64,000 bases of DNA, from positions 310,001 through 374,000 of the forward strand of contig NZ_QHHQ01000005.1 of assembly GCF_003258595.1 (NCBI RefSeq), in the 5' to 3' direction. The stretch's first letter is position 1, and each line of letters opens with the position of its first letter. Of the stretch, positions 9,680 through 19,773 are shown piece after piece. The DNA is from Acuticoccus sediminis. Its GTDB lineage: Bacteria; Pseudomonadota; Alphaproteobacteria; Rhizobiales; Amorphaceae. A program made the position numbers and the translations under genes. The notes below the pieces were generated by a model. It was not told where the DNA came from, did no database searches, and saw only the letters and a program-made list of their open reading frames with translations.

Positions 9680-10699
9680 ATGGCGCACCCCACCCGGCAA
9701 CACAACGACGGCGCTCTGGACCCCGGCCCCGCGAAAGGCCCGCATCCGGACACCGGGCACGCGACGCCGGCGGATCGGCCCGGGGGACGAACCGGCAAGG
9801 AGACCGTCGCCAGGGATACGGCGGCCGGGGAAACCGTGGCGGCCGGCCCGCCCGACCGGCGACCGTCCGACCGGCCGGCGCCGCCCGCCCCCTCTGGAGC
9901 CCCCTCCCCGGCAGCTTCAGTCCCGGCAGCCCCCCCGGCGGCCGATCGCCCGGCCCGGCTGTCGCTGCGACGGCTGTGGCCCCTGATCCTGCTCGCGGCG
10001 GCGATGGCGGCGTTCTACGCGGCGGGCCTCAACGACTACATTTCGCTCGATGCCATCATCCGCAACAACGAGCGGCTGCGGGAGGCGCTGGAGGACAATC
10101 TCGCCGCCACCGTCGCCGCCTACCTCGGCATCTACGCGCTCGCCGTGGCGGTGTCGTTTCCGGGGGCGAGCCTCATCACCATCGTCGGCGGCTTCCTCTT
10201 CGGCGCCGTCCTCGGCACGGCGCTGACGGTGGTCGCGGCCACCGCGGGCGCGACCGTCATCTTCCTCGCCGCAAAGAGCTCGCTCGGCGGCGTCCTGCGC
10301 GAGCGGGCCGGACGGTTCGCGCAGCGCTTCACCGAAGGCTTCAACGAGAACGCCTTCAACTACCTTCTCTTCCTGCGCCTCGTCCCGCTCTTTCCCTTCT
10401 GGCTCGTCAATGTCGCGCCGGCGATCTTCGACGTGCCGCTGCGCGTCTACGTCATCGCCACCGCCGTCGGGATCATTCCGGGGACCTTCGCCTACACGCT
10501 GGTGGGCGACAGCCTCGGCGGGCTGATCGCAGCGCAGGAGCGGGCCAACCCCGGCTGCGCCGACGCGGGGACGTGCCAGATCGAGCTCGGCGCCCTCCTC
10601 ACGCCCGGCGTCATCGCCGCGATCGTCGCGCTGTCGGTCGCGGCGCTGATCCCGGTGGCGCTGAAGCGCTGGCGCAAGGCGAAGGGGGCGGCCCGTTGA
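9680..10699 (+). CDS. TVP38/TMEM64 (VTT) family membrane protein
   Basis: The 339-residue product has an unstructured Pro/Ala-rich cytoplasmic head (about residues 1-95) followed by a VTT/SNARE-associated-type membrane domain: a first membrane helix (PLILLAAAMAAFYAAGL), the re-entrant motif VSFPGASLITIVGGFLFG, FLRLVPLFPFWLVNVAPA, and a last helix (VIAAIVALSVAALIPVAL). VTT proteins include DedA-like transporters and lipid scramblases; the role here is unknown. The gene ends in a TTGA overlap with a pyridine nucleotide-disulphide oxidoreductase gene. In other proteobacteria these two domains are commonly one fused protein, so the pair very likely acts together at the membrane. Confidence 0.85.
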   Translation: MAHPTRQHNDGALDPGPAKGPHPDTGHATPADRPGGRTGKETVARDTAAGETVAAGPPDRRPSDRPAPPAPSGAPSPAASVPAAPPAADRPARLSLRRLWPLILLAAAMAAFYAAGLNDYISLDAIIRNNERLREALEDNLAATVAAYLGIYALAVAVSFPGASLITIVGGFLFGAVLGTALTVVAATAGATVIFLAAKSSLGGVLRERAGRFAQRFTEGFNENAFNYLLFLRLVPLFPFWLVNVAPAIFDVPLRVYVIATAVGIIPGTFAYTLVGDSLGGLIAAQERANPGCADAGTCQIELGALLTPGVIAAIVALSVAALIPVALKRWRKAKGAAR

Positions 10700-12099
10700 G
10701 CGAGACACCCTACGACATCGCCGTCATCGGCGCCGGCTCCGCCGGGCTCACGGTGGCCGCCGCCGCGGCGACCTTCGGACAGAGCGTCGTCCTCATCGAG
10801 CGCGGCAAGATGGGCGGGGACTGCCTCAACTACGGCTGCGTGCCCTCCAAGGCGCTGATCGCCGCGGCGCGGCACGCCCACGCCGCCCGCGCCGGTGCGG
10901 GCCTCGGCGTCCACGCCGCCCCGTCGGTGGACTACGGCGCCGTGCACCGGCATGTCCATGACGTCATCGACGGCATCGCGCCGCACGATTCGGTGGAGCG
11001 GTTCGAGGGGCTCGGCGTGACCGTGATCCAGGCGAGCGCGCGGTTCACGGGGCCGGACGTGCTCGAGGCGGGCGGACGGACGATCCGGGCGCGACGATTC
11101 GTCGTCGCCACCGGCTCCAGCCCCGTCGTGCCCCCCATCGAGGGCCTCGCCGAGTGCGATCCCCTCACCAACGAGACGCTGTTCGACCTCACCGCCCTCC
11201 CCGCGCGCCTCGCCATCATCGGCGGCGGACCGATCGGCTGCGAGATGGCGCAGGCGATCCACCGCCTCGGCGCCGCGGTGACGGTGGTGGAAGGCGCCAC
11301 CATCCTCTCGAAGGAGGACCCGGAGGCCGCCGACGTCGTGCGCCGCGCGATGACCGCCGAGGGGGTGAACCTGATAGAGGGAGCGACGGTCGCCCGCTGC
11401 ACCCGCTCGGGCGACGAGAAGACGCTGCACCTGTCGGACGGACGCGCCGTCACCGCCGAGGCCATCCTGGTCGCCGTCGGCCGCCGCCCCAACCTCGACC
11501 TCGGCCTCGACGCGGCGGGCGTCGCGGCGACGGCGAAGGGGATCACCGTCGACAGGCGGATGCGCACCTCCAACAAGCGCATCTATGCCATCGGCGACGT
11601 CACCGGCGGGCTGCAGTTCACCCACGTCGCCGGCCACCAGGCGAGCCTCGCGGTGAAGTCGATCGTCTTCCGCATGCCGGTCACGTACGACCCGGCGCTG
11701 ATGCCCCGCTGCACCTACACGAGCCCCGAGCTCGCCCAGGTCGGCCTGACCGAGGCGGAGGCCCGCGCCGCCGACCCGAAGGCCGAGGCCTGGGTCGCCC
11801 CCCTCTCCGGCAACGACCGCGCGCGCGCCGACGCGGCGACCGAGGGCTTCGTGAAGCTCGTCCTCAGCGGGCGCGGCAAGCTCCTCGGCGCGACCGTCGT
11901 CGCCCCGACGGCGGGCGACATCGTCGCCACCTACGCCCTCGCCCTCGCCGCAAAGGTGTCGCCGGCGACGATCGCCTCGTTCACCCCCGCCTACCCGACC
12001 CTCTCCGAAGCCGGCAAACGGGCCGCGACACTTTATTTCGGCAAAAAGCTCGATAAGAAGTGGGTCCGGTCCCTACTCGCCTTTCTGAAGCGCGTGTGA
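10696..12099 (+). CDS. FAD-dependent pyridine nucleotide-disulphide oxidoreductase (LpdA/MerA-like)
   Basis: The 467-residue flavoenzyme starts at a TTG overlapping the stop of the VTT gene. FAD binding is shown by DIAVIGAGSAGLT near the N terminus, the redox-active disulphide by GGDCLNYGCVPSKA (about residues 41-54), NAD(P)H binding by IIGGGPIGCEMA, and the second FAD motif by IYAIGDVTGG. In lipoamide dehydrogenase and glutathione reductase the C-terminal dyad is HPT..E; here the end reads YPTLSE, so the usual catalytic histidine is a tyrosine, as in some MerA-like relatives. It is therefore unlikely to be the E3 subunit of a dehydrogenase complex. Partner: the upstream VTT membrane protein. 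Confidence 0.88.
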   Translation: MSETPYDIAVIGAGSAGLTVAAAAATFGQSVVLIERGKMGGDCLNYGCVPSKALIAAARHAHAARAGAGLGVHAAPSVDYGAVHRHVHDVIDGIAPHDSVERFEGLGVTVIQASARFTGPDVLEAGGRTIRARRFVVATGSSPVVPPIEGLAECDPLTNETLFDLTALPARLAIIGGGPIGCEMAQAIHRLGAAVTVVEGATILSKEDPEAADVVRRAMTAEGVNLIEGATVARCTRSGDEKTLHLSDGRAVTAEAILVAVGRRPNLDLGLDAAGVAATAKGITVDRRMRTSNKRIYAIGDVTGGLQFTHVAGHQASLAVKSIVFRMPVTYDPALMPRCTYTSPELAQVGLTEAEARAADPKAEAWVAPLSGNDRARADAATEGFVKLVLSGRGKLLGATVVAPTAGDIVATYALALAAKVSPATIASFTPAYPTLSEAGKRAATLYFGKKLDKKWVRSLLAFLKRV

Positions 12100-12121
12100 G
12101 ACCTTCCGGCCACGCACATCG

Positions 12122-12158
12122 CTCGGCATTGTGCAATTACCAACAATGAGATGCCGAG
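12122..12158. terminator. Imperfect hairpin between oxidoreductase and histidine kinase genes
   Basis: CTCGGCAT (12122-12129) pairs with ATGCCGAG (12151-12158), with an inner ATTGT/ACAAT pairing. There is no T-run, so it may be a processing or regulatory hairpin rather than a Rho-independent terminator. Confidence 0.4.
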
Positions 12159-12189
12159 ACGGGGCACGCTGGTCTAAGGTGGGCGGGCC

Positions 12190-13635
12190 ATGGCCATGAT
12201 GATGACGAAAACGGAGCGTGTCCCGGCACGCGCATCGTTGGGGACGAAACTTCTCGTCCTGACGATCGTGTTCGTCATGGTGTCGGAAATCTTCATCTTC
12301 GTTCCGTCGATCGCCAACTACCGCAACAACTGGCTGCGCGATGCGCACCGCAACGCCTCCGTCGCGGCCGCGATCATCGCCGAGACGCCGAACGTCCCCG
12401 AAGGCCTCAAGCTGCGCCTTCTGACCGCGACCAACACCATCGCGATCTCCCACCGCGAGGGGAATCGGCGCCGCCTCCTCGCGATGGCGATGCCGCCCAC
12501 CAGCGTCGACCGGCACATCGAGCTCGGCAACGAGACGATCTTCCAGTCCATCGTCTCCGCATTCGACACGCTGTTCGCCCCCAACGGACGCATCATCCGC
12601 GTCACCGCGATGCCGGACGGCCTCGACGAGGAGGTCGACATCATCCTGGAGGAGACGCCGCTGCGGCAGGCGATGCTCGCCTACTCCTGGAACATCCTCG
12701 CCCTGTCGCTCGTCATCTCCATCGTCACGGCGATCCTCGTCTACATGTCGCTGCGCTGGCTCTTCGTGCGGCCGGTCCGCCGCCTCGCCGACGCGATGAT
12801 CGACTTCGCCACCGACCCCGAGGACACGAGCCGCACCATCATCCCCTCCGGCCGCACCGACGAGCTGGGCGAGGCCGAGCGGAGCCTCGCCGCCATGCAG
12901 CACCAGCTCTGCGACACGATGATCGAGCGGCGCCGCCTCGCCGAGCTCGGCATGGCGGTCTCCAAGATCAACCACGACCTCAGGAACCTCCTCGCCTCGG
13001 CGCAGCTCTTCTCCGACCGCCTCGCGATGGTGCAGGACCCGACCGTGCAGCGGTTCGTCCCCAAGCTGGTGCGCGCGCTCGACCGTGCCGTCGGCTACAC
13101 CTCCGGCGTGCTCGCCTACGGGCGCGCGGGCGAGGCGCCGCCGAGCCGCCGTCTCGTCGACCTCCACCATCTCGCCGCCGACGTCGGCGAGATCCTCGGC
13201 CTCGACACGCACCCCAACATCGACTTCCGCATCATCATCGAGCATGAGATCGAGGTCGACGCGGACCCGGACCAGCTCTACCGCGTCCTCATGAACCTGT
13301 GCCGCAACGCCATGGAGGCGCTGGAGTCGAGCGACCACGACAGCGTGGTGCGCCGCCTCGCCATCGCCGCCGAGCGGTCGGGATCGGTCGTTCGCATCGT
13401 CGTCTCCGACACGGGGCCCGGGATTCCCGCCAAGGTGAAGCAGAGCCTCTTCCAGCCGTTCAAGGGCAACGGGCGCCGGGGCGGCACCGGGCTCGGCCTC
13501 GCCATCTCCGCCGAGCTCGTGCGCGCCCACGGCGGCAGCCTGACGCTGATCGACGCGCCCACCGGCGCGAGCTTCGAGATCATCATCCCCGACCGGCCCA
13601 TCGACCTCTCGGTCCGCCGCGCCGCGATCGCCTGA
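12190..13635 (+). CDS. Membrane sensor histidine kinase
   Basis: The 481-residue kinase has two membrane helices (about 18-40 and 166-188) flanking a periplasmic sensor of about 125 residues, then a HAMP linker beginning at FVRPVRRLADAM. The dimerisation and phosphoacceptor region contains KINHDLRN (phospho-accepting His about 262). The ATPase domain has the N box (NLCRNAMEAL, about 370), G1 (SDTGPGIP, about 407) and G2 (GGTGLGLAIS, about 431). No response regulator gene is adjacent, so it is an orphan kinase here. The sensor domain is not one I recognise and the signal is unknown. It ends about 110 bp before a GNAT gene. Confidence 0.9.
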   Translation: MAMMMTKTERVPARASLGTKLLVLTIVFVMVSEIFIFVPSIANYRNNWLRDAHRNASVAAAIIAETPNVPEGLKLRLLTATNTIAISHREGNRRRLLAMAMPPTSVDRHIELGNETIFQSIVSAFDTLFAPNGRIIRVTAMPDGLDEEVDIILEETPLRQAMLAYSWNILALSLVISIVTAILVYMSLRWLFVRPVRRLADAMIDFATDPEDTSRTIIPSGRTDELGEAERSLAAMQHQLCDTMIERRRLAELGMAVSKINHDLRNLLASAQLFSDRLAMVQDPTVQRFVPKLVRALDRAVGYTSGVLAYGRAGEAPPSRRLVDLHHLAADVGEILGLDTHPNIDFRIIIEHEIEVDADPDQLYRVLMNLCRNAMEALESSDHDSVVRRLAIAAERSGSVVRIVVSDTGPGIPAKVKQSLFQPFKGNGRRGGTGLGLAISAELVRAHGGSLTLIDAPTGASFEIIIPDRPIDLSVRRAAIA

Positions 13636-13747
13636 CGTCAGGACGCCGCCGCAGCCGGGCGGCCGCCGGACGCACACCCGAACGTGACCCCCCTGCGCGC
13701 CTCACCCGCTTGACCCCCGCGGCGCGCACGGCCCACCTGCGCCGGCC

Positions 13748-14287
13748 GTGAACCGATACCGCGCCATGCCCCCTGCCGCGTCACCTGCGTCATCCCGAGC
13801 CGAGCCCCGGCCCGTGCCGCCCGAGATCACCTTCGTCCGCCTGCCGGACGTGCCGGCCGGCGAGATCATCGCCCACATGTCCGACCCGCGCGTCGCACGG
13901 CACATGCCGCTCCTCGACTTCGCCTGGGACGAGGCCCGGCTCGCCGGGTTCGTCGCCGCGAAGGAAGCGTGCTGGACGCGCGACGGGCTCGGCCACTGGG
14001 GGATTCTCGCCGGCGGCGCCTATGTCGGCTGGGGTGGCTTCCAGAGGGAGGGCGACGAGTGGGACTACGGGCTCGTCCTCCGGCCGGACCGCTTCGGACT
14101 CGGCCTTCCGGTCACCCGGAAGGCCCTCGCAATCGCCAGGTCCGACGCCAGGATCCCTTACGTGACCTTCCTCCTCCCCCCGTCGCGCAGGCACCTCGGC
14201 GCGCTTAGGCGGATCGGTGCCGCGCCGGTCGGGACGGTCGAGCACGCCGGCGCCCGGTTCCTGAAATTCCGCCTCGACACCCGCTGA
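13748..14287 (+). CDS. GNAT-family acetyltransferase
   Basis: The 179-residue product starts at GTG 13748; MPPAASPAS at 13766 is another possible start. It resembles the RimJ/RimL-type GNAT fold: a DPRVARHMP helix early on, then WGILAGGAYVGWGGFQRE and WDYGLVLRPDRFGLGLPVTRKAL, where the acetyl-CoA-binding loop (normally Q/RxxGxG/A) would fall. The loop here is RFGLGLP, a less regular version. The late segment LGALRRIGAAPVG matches the usual end strand. The substrate is unknown. It stands between the histidine kinase and rplY genes and has no clear operon partner. Confidence 0.7.
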   Translation: MNRYRAMPPAASPASSRAEPRPVPPEITFVRLPDVPAGEIIAHMSDPRVARHMPLLDFAWDEARLAGFVAAKEACWTRDGLGHWGILAGGAYVGWGGFQREGDEWDYGLVLRPDRFGLGLPVTRKALAIARSDARIPYVTFLLPPSRRHLGALRRIGAAPVGTVEHAGARFLKFRLDTR

Positions 14288-14425
14288 CGGCGACCGGCCG
14301 GCAAGGCCGATCCGCGCCGATCCCGGGCGGCGGGAGGGGCTTTGCCAAATCCGGCGCGGGCGCTAGGATCGCCGCCTGACCGTTCGGCGGACGCCCGGCA
14401 TGGCTGCTGGCGCGCCCTCGCCCTC

Positions 14426-14454
14426 TTGTGTTTGCGCTCCGTCAACCTTATACC
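14426..14454 (+). promoter_or_regulatory. Probable promoter of rplY-pth-ychF
   Basis: TTGTGT (14426-14431), a 17-base spacer and TATACC (14449-14454) lie about 100 bases before the rplY start. The -35 is only fair, the -10 good. It would drive rplY and perhaps the closely packed pth and ychF. Confidence 0.45.
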
Positions 14455-14553
14455 CCCCTCGCCCGCACCCCTGGAGGCGGGACGCGCACCTGTGCGCGGA
14501 TGCCGGCGCTGACGACAGCCTCCGGCATCGTTCCAACACCGAAGGAGAGTACG

Positions 14554-15228
14554 ATGGCCGCAGGCTTCGAGCTGAAGGCCGAAGTGCGCGAACGGACGGG
14601 CAAGGGGGCCGCGCGCGCACTGAGGCGAACCGATATGATTCCCGCCGTGATCTACGGCAACAACGAACCGCCGGTCGCGATCGCGATCCCGTGGAAGCCC
14701 ACCTCGATGGCGCTCTACGCAGGCGGCTTCAAGACCCACGTCTGGACGCTCGACGTCGGCGGCAAGAAGGTCCAGGTCCTGGCCCGCGACTACCAGCGCG
14801 ACCCGGTCCGCGAGCGCCTGCTCCACGTCGACTTCCTGCGCGTCACCGCCCGCTCGCGCGTCACCGTGGACGTTCCGGTCGCCATCGTCGGCGAGGACGA
14901 GTGCCCCGGCCTCACCCAGCAGGACGGCGTCCTCAACCTCGTCCACCACACCCTGACCGTCGAAGCCGGCGCCACCGCGATTCCCGAGCACATCGAAGTC
15001 TCGATCGCCGGGCTCGAGATCGGCGCGCACGTCATGTCCGACCAGGTCACCCTGCCGTCCGGCGTGAACTTCACCACCGACGAGCCGTTCCCGATCGCCA
15101 CCATCACCGCGCCGGTCGCCGAGCCGGTCGAGGAGGAGGAGACGGAAGAGGGTGCCGAGGGTGAAGCCGAAGGCGCCGACGAGTCCGCCGAGGGTGGCGA
15201 AGGCGCCGCCGAGAGCGACAGCGAGTAA
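14554..15228 (+). CDS. rplY: 50S ribosomal protein L25/general stress protein Ctc
   Basis: The 224-residue protein is of the long Ctc type: an N-terminal L25 domain that binds 5S rRNA (ELKAEVRERTGKGAARALRR, IPAVIYGN, HVDFLRV) and a C-terminal TL5-like beta domain (GVLNLVHHTLTVEA, IPEHIEVSIAGLEIG). It ends in an acidic Glu/Gly/Ala tail of about 40 residues, common in alphaproteobacterial members. GAAGGAGAG precedes the ATG at the usual spacing. It is followed 18 bases later by pth, an arrangement conserved across many bacteria. Confidence 0.97.
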   Translation: MAAGFELKAEVRERTGKGAARALRRTDMIPAVIYGNNEPPVAIAIPWKPTSMALYAGGFKTHVWTLDVGGKKVQVLARDYQRDPVRERLLHVDFLRVTARSRVTVDVPVAIVGEDECPGLTQQDGVLNLVHHTLTVEAGATAIPEHIEVSIAGLEIGAHVMSDQVTLPSGVNFTTDEPFPIATITAPVAEPVEEEETEEGAEGEAEGADESAEGGEGAAESDSE

Positions 15229-15246
15229 TCGAACCGGGGTTACCCC

Positions 15247-16020
15247 ATGCTGAAGCTCATCGTCGGCCTCGGGAACCCCGGCAAGGAATACGCCATGAAC
15301 CGCCACAACGTGGGGTTCATGGCGGTCGACCGCCTGCACGACCGGTGGAACGGCGCCCCCTGGCGCACCAAGTTCCAGAGCGAGGTCGCCGAAGCCACCA
15401 TCGACGGCACGCGCGTCCTCCTCATGAAGCCGACCACCTTCATGAACCTCTCCGGCCACGCCGTCGCGGAAGCGGCGCGGTTCTACAAGGTCGACCTGTC
15501 GGACATCATCATCGTCCACGACGAGATCGACCTGCCACCGGGCAAGTTCAAGATGAAGACCGGCGGCGGGACCGGCGGCCACAACGGCCTCAAGTCCCTG
15601 TCCTCGCTGCTGAAGGACGGTTACCGCCGCCTTCGCATCGGCGTCGGCCACCCCGGCCGCAAGGAGCTGGTCCCCGGCTACGTCCTCAAGGACTTTCCCA
15701 AGGCCGACCAGGACTGGCTGGAGCCGATGCTGACCGCCTTTGCCGAGGAGGCCCCCCTCCTCGCCACGGGCGACGACGCCAAGTTCGCCTCCAAGGTGCA
15801 TCTGCGCCTCGGCGAAGGCGCCAGGTCCACCGGCGCCGCCCGCCGCGCCGCGCGCTCCGCCGCCCGTGCCGAGGCCGAGAAGGCCGCCGCCGGCAAGGCG
15901 GAGACCGCCGGCGAGGAGACGCCCGCCGCGGCACCGAGCCCGAAACCCGCGCCCGAGCGCGGCACCGACACCACCGCGTCCGGCCCCTTCGCCGCGCTCG
16001 CCAACCTTCTCAGGAAGTAA
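15247..16020 (+). CDS. pth: Peptidyl-tRNA hydrolase
   Basis: Pth frees tRNA from peptidyl-tRNA that drops off stalled ribosomes. The active-site His lies in [16 protein letters not shown] (His about 20) and the conserved Asp in [13 protein letters not shown], followed by [12 protein letters not shown]. The catalytic domain ends at about residue 185. The remaining 70 residues are an Ala/Pro/Glu-rich tail that E. coli Pth lacks; such tails are frequent in this order. It lies between rplY and ychF with gaps of 18 and 3 bases, so the three genes very likely form one operon. Confidence 0.97.
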   Translation: MLKLIVGLGNPGKEYAMNRHNVGFMAVDRLHDRWNGAPWRTKFQSEVAEATIDGTRVLLMKPTTFMNLSGHAVAEAARFYKVDLSDIIIVHDEIDLPPGKFKMKTGGGTGGHNGLKSLSSLLKDGYRRLRIGVGHPGRKELVPGYVLKDFPKADQDWLEPMLTAFAEEAPLLATGDDAKFASKVHLRLGEGARSTGAARRAARSAARAEAEKAAAGKAETAGEETPAAAPSPKPAPERGTDTTASGPFAALANLLRK

Positions 16021-16023
16021 GCC

Positions 16024-17121
<1,098 letters not shown>

Positions 17122-17179
17122 CGGGGCGCGCCTCGGATCGAACCGGCGCCGGGCCGGCGATCCGCGCCCCGGCCCGAAG

Positions 17180-17203
17180 ACGAGGAGGGGTTCCCCTCCT
17201 CGT
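17180..17203 (+). terminator. GC-rich hairpin after ychF
   Basis: ACGAGGAGGGG (17180-17190) and CCCCTCCTCGT (17193-17203) form a perfect 11-base inverted repeat with only TT between them. It has no T-run afterwards, so termination is likely but not certain. Confidence 0.5.
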
Positions 17204-17396
17204 GCTCCTCCCCGTCTCGCCGACGGGCAGAGGTTCGGGACGGACGGCCGCTTGCGCGTCCGGCCGCCGCGACCCTCCTCTCAAGGCTGCTCCGGGCCAC
17301 GACGGCGTCAAGCGGCCGTCCTCGCCATGCTCGCCCTCGCGGGCTGCGCGTGGCTCCGGGCGGCCACTTGACCCCGCCGCAGCCCTTCCGGAGAAA

Positions 17397-17882
17397 TTAG
17401 CCCCTGATCGGGTAATCGAGGGCCCTCAGGCGGTCCAGCGCGCCCTGCAGGATGATCGTCGCCGCCATCTTGTCGATGGATTCGCGGCGCTTGGCGCGTG
17501 ACGTGTCCGTCTCGATCAGCGCCCGCTCCGCCGCCACCGTCGACCACCGCTCGTCCCACGCCACCATCGGCCGCTCCGAGAGCTTGGCCATGTTGCGCGC
17601 GAAGTCGCGCGTCGACTGCGCCCGCGGGCCGGACGTGCCGTCCATGTTGAGCGGCAGGCCGACGACGAAGGCGGTCACGTTGTAGCGCGTGGCGAGGTCG
17701 AGGAGCGCGGTCGAGTCCGCCTTGAACTTGGTGCGGCGGATCGTGTGCAGCGGGGTCGCGATGCGCCAGCCCTCGTCGGACACCGCGATGCCGATGGTCT
17801 TCGTCCCGAAGTCGAGGCCGAACAGCGCGCCCCTCAGGTGGCCGATGTCCTCGATCGGGGTGAACGGTCCCGGCGCCGTCAT
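17397..17882 (-). CDS. ruvX: Holliday-junction-resolvase-like protein / pre-16S rRNA nuclease RuvX (YqgF)
   Basis: The 161-residue product of the YqgF/RuvX family has an RNase H-like fold and matures the 5' end of 16S rRNA. The first acidic site lies in [15 protein letters not shown], the second in [12 protein letters not shown], and the third in [16 protein letters not shown]. It is slightly longer at the N terminus than the E. coli protein. Its ATG overlaps the stop of the deacetylase-like gene upstream (ATGA), so it is translated as the last gene of the leftward glycosyltransferase run. Confidence 0.93.
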   Translation of the reverse strand: MTAPGPFTPIEDIGHLRGALFGLDFGTKTIGIAVSDEGWRIATPLHTIRRTKFKADSTALLDLATRYNVTAFVVGLPLNMDGTSGPRAQSTRDFARNMAKLSERPMVAWDERWSTVAAERALIETDTSRAKRRESIDKMAATIILQGALDRLRALDYPIRG

Positions 17883-18589
17883 GACGCGAACAGCCGGGCC
17901 GCGTCGGTCCAGACCGCCCCGGGGTGCCTTGCCACCAGACTTGCGAACCGCGCCACGAAATCGACCACAGCATCCGTCTCCACCGCGTGATGCGTCAGAA
18001 GACCGATCGGGCCGCCGACCGCAAGCCCCCGTGTCACCATCGCCGCCAGCGCCTCGTCAGGCGCGAGCGAGCGGTCGCCGCGCCAGGCGATCGGGTCGAT
18101 GTGCGTGTCGACCCGCCGGATCGGCTCGAACGCCTCCCCCTCGCCGAACCGCGACACGCCGCGGTAGCCCGCGTCCCGCAGCGCGGCGGCGAGATCGGGG
18201 CGCATCCGGTTCCAGGGCGGCACCATCACGGGAACGAAGCTCGGCCCCTCGAGGCGGGCACGCAGGGCGACCAGCTCCTCGACGATCTCCTCCAGCGGAC
18301 GGGCATCGCCCAGCTCCGCCTTCTTGCCCGAGGCCTGGTGGTTGCGGTGCGCCGCGCCGTGTTGCACCACGTCGACCCGCCGCTCGCACCACGCGAGGAG
18401 ATGGGAGTGGACGTCGGCCGGGATCACCGCGAGCGCGACCCTGGCGCCGGTGCGCTCGGCGAGGGCCACCATGCGTTCCAGCCGCGGGCCGATCACCACC
18501 GCGTCGTCGTCGCGCCACCAGACCTCGACCCGGCGGCCGGTGTCGGCGGCGGCGTCGAACGCCCGCTCCAGAAGCCTCAGCGCCTGCAT
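17879..18589 (-). CDS. Polysaccharide-deacetylase-like protein
   Basis: The 236-residue product has the layout of a NodB-like (CE4) deacetylase. A WWRDDDAV stretch carries the acidic metal/catalytic residues, HGAAHRNHQ matches the metal-binding His region, PPWNRM is the motif-3 proline segment, and LLTHHAVE sits near the end. In characterised members such enzymes remove acetyl groups from polysaccharides. It has no signal peptide, so it would act in the cytoplasm or on a lipid-linked intermediate. The start at 18589 overlaps the end of the preceding glycosyltransferase gene by 13 bases. The surrounding genes suggest a role in making a surface glycan. Confidence 0.78.
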   Translation of the reverse strand: MQALRLLERAFDAAADTGRRVEVWWRDDDAVVIGPRLERMVALAERTGARVALAVIPADVHSHLLAWCERRVDVVQHGAAHRNHQASGKKAELGDARPLEEIVEELVALRARLEGPSFVPVMVPPWNRMRPDLAAALRDAGYRGVSRFGEGEAFEPIRRVDTHIDPIAWRGDRSLAPDEALAAMVTRGLAVGGPIGLLTHHAVETDAVVDFVARFASLVARHPGAVWTDAARLFAS

Positions 18590-19773
18590 GCGGCCTCCGC
18601 GACGAGGATGTCCGCCGACCGGGCGGCACCGTCGAGGTCGATCTCGGGGCGGGCGGGCGGCGGGGCGGCCATGGCGCTCGCAACCGCCCCGGCGAGGCGC
18701 GACGCCGTCAGGTCCCGCTCGGCGATCACCGCCGCGAGACCCCTCGCGGCGAGGGCGCGGGCGCGGTCGGTCTGCTCGGTCTCGTCGTGCGCCGCGAACG
18801 GCACGAAGATGGCCCGGACGCCCGCCGCCAGGACGTCGAGCGCGGTGTTGTAGCCGGCCTGGCTGATCGAGATCGCCGCGCGGCCGAGAAGCGCCCGGAA
18901 GTCCGGCCGGTTCGGCTCCAGGAGGACGTTGCCCGGCGCCGCGGCCCGCCACTCCGGCAGCAGCGGCATGAGGCCCCGGGGGACGAGGATGCGCCATTGG
19001 AGCGAGGGACCCTGCGCCGCCGCACCGATGGCCGCCTCCACCAGTGCCCGGCCGACCGCACCGCCGCCGCAGGAGACGATCGCCTCCCCCGCGCCGTCGG
19101 TGCCGCCGTCGTCGGGCGCGGCCGTGCTGTGGACGAAGCCGGTGTAGCGGATCATGTCCTCGATGGCGGCCGCGGCGGGGAAGCTGTCGGCCAGCGTCAC
19201 GAACCGCGGGTCGGCGTGGACCAGCACGATGTCGAGGGTGGCGCGGGCGAGGTCCGTCATCGCGGCGGCCTTGCCGGCGGACTTCTTCACAAGGACGTCG
19301 CGCACGGACGCGGCGACCAGCGGGCGCGGCACCGGAAGCGCCTCGAGGACGGGAAGGATCTCGGCCGCGAAGGCGCGCCGTCCGAGTGGGAAGGTCTCGA
19401 GGAGCAGGATGTCCGGGCGGACCGTGTCCACGACCTGCGCAAACGCCGCGGCGCGGCTCGCCGCGATGTCGCGGTAGGCGACGCCGCCGGCGGTCGCGAT
19501 GGTGGCGAAGGTGGCGTCCGTCGCCACCACCGGCTCGAGCCGGGCGACGCGGAGGCCGTGAAGATCGAGCGTCGGCGGCGGCGTCGCGCCGAGGACGAGG
19601 GTGACCTCGGTCCCGCGCGCCGCAAGCGCGTGCGCGATCGCCGCCGCGCGCACGGTGTGTCCGGTGCCGAGAAGGTGCTGGACCCAGATGACGGCACGGG
19701 TCGCCCCGCCGCCGACCGCGCCGGGCCGTGTTGCTGCGGGCGGTGCTGCTGCGGGCGGTGTCGCTCCGGTCAT
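18577..19773 (-). CDS. MurG-like (GT28-type) glycosyltransferase
   Basis: The 398-residue product has the GT-B layout. After an Ala/Pro-rich N-terminal stretch comes WVQHLLGTGHTVRAAAIAHALAARG, the acceptor-domain glycine loop, and the C-terminal donor domain has VSCGGGAVGRALVE and AGYNTALDVLAAGVRAIFVPF, resembling the MurG nucleotide-sugar site. Sugar and acceptor are unknown. Its ATG overlaps the stop of the next gene upstream (ATGA at 19770-19773). It is the fourth glycosyltransferase in order of transcription of the leftward cluster, followed by the deacetylase-like gene. Confidence 0.8.
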   Translation of the reverse strand: MTGATPPAAAPPAATRPGAVGGGATRAVIWVQHLLGTGHTVRAAAIAHALAARGTEVTLVLGATPPPTLDLHGLRVARLEPVVATDATFATIATAGGVAYRDIAASRAAAFAQVVDTVRPDILLLETFPLGRRAFAAEILPVLEALPVPRPLVAASVRDVLVKKSAGKAAAMTDLARATLDIVLVHADPRFVTLADSFPAAAAIEDMIRYTGFVHSTAAPDDGGTDGAGEAIVSCGGGAVGRALVEAAIGAAAQGPSLQWRILVPRGLMPLLPEWRAAAPGNVLLEPNRPDFRALLGRAAISISQAGYNTALDVLAAGVRAIFVPFAAHDETEQTDRARALAARGLAAVIAERDLTASRLAGAVASAMAAPPPARPEIDLDGAARSADILVAEAACRR

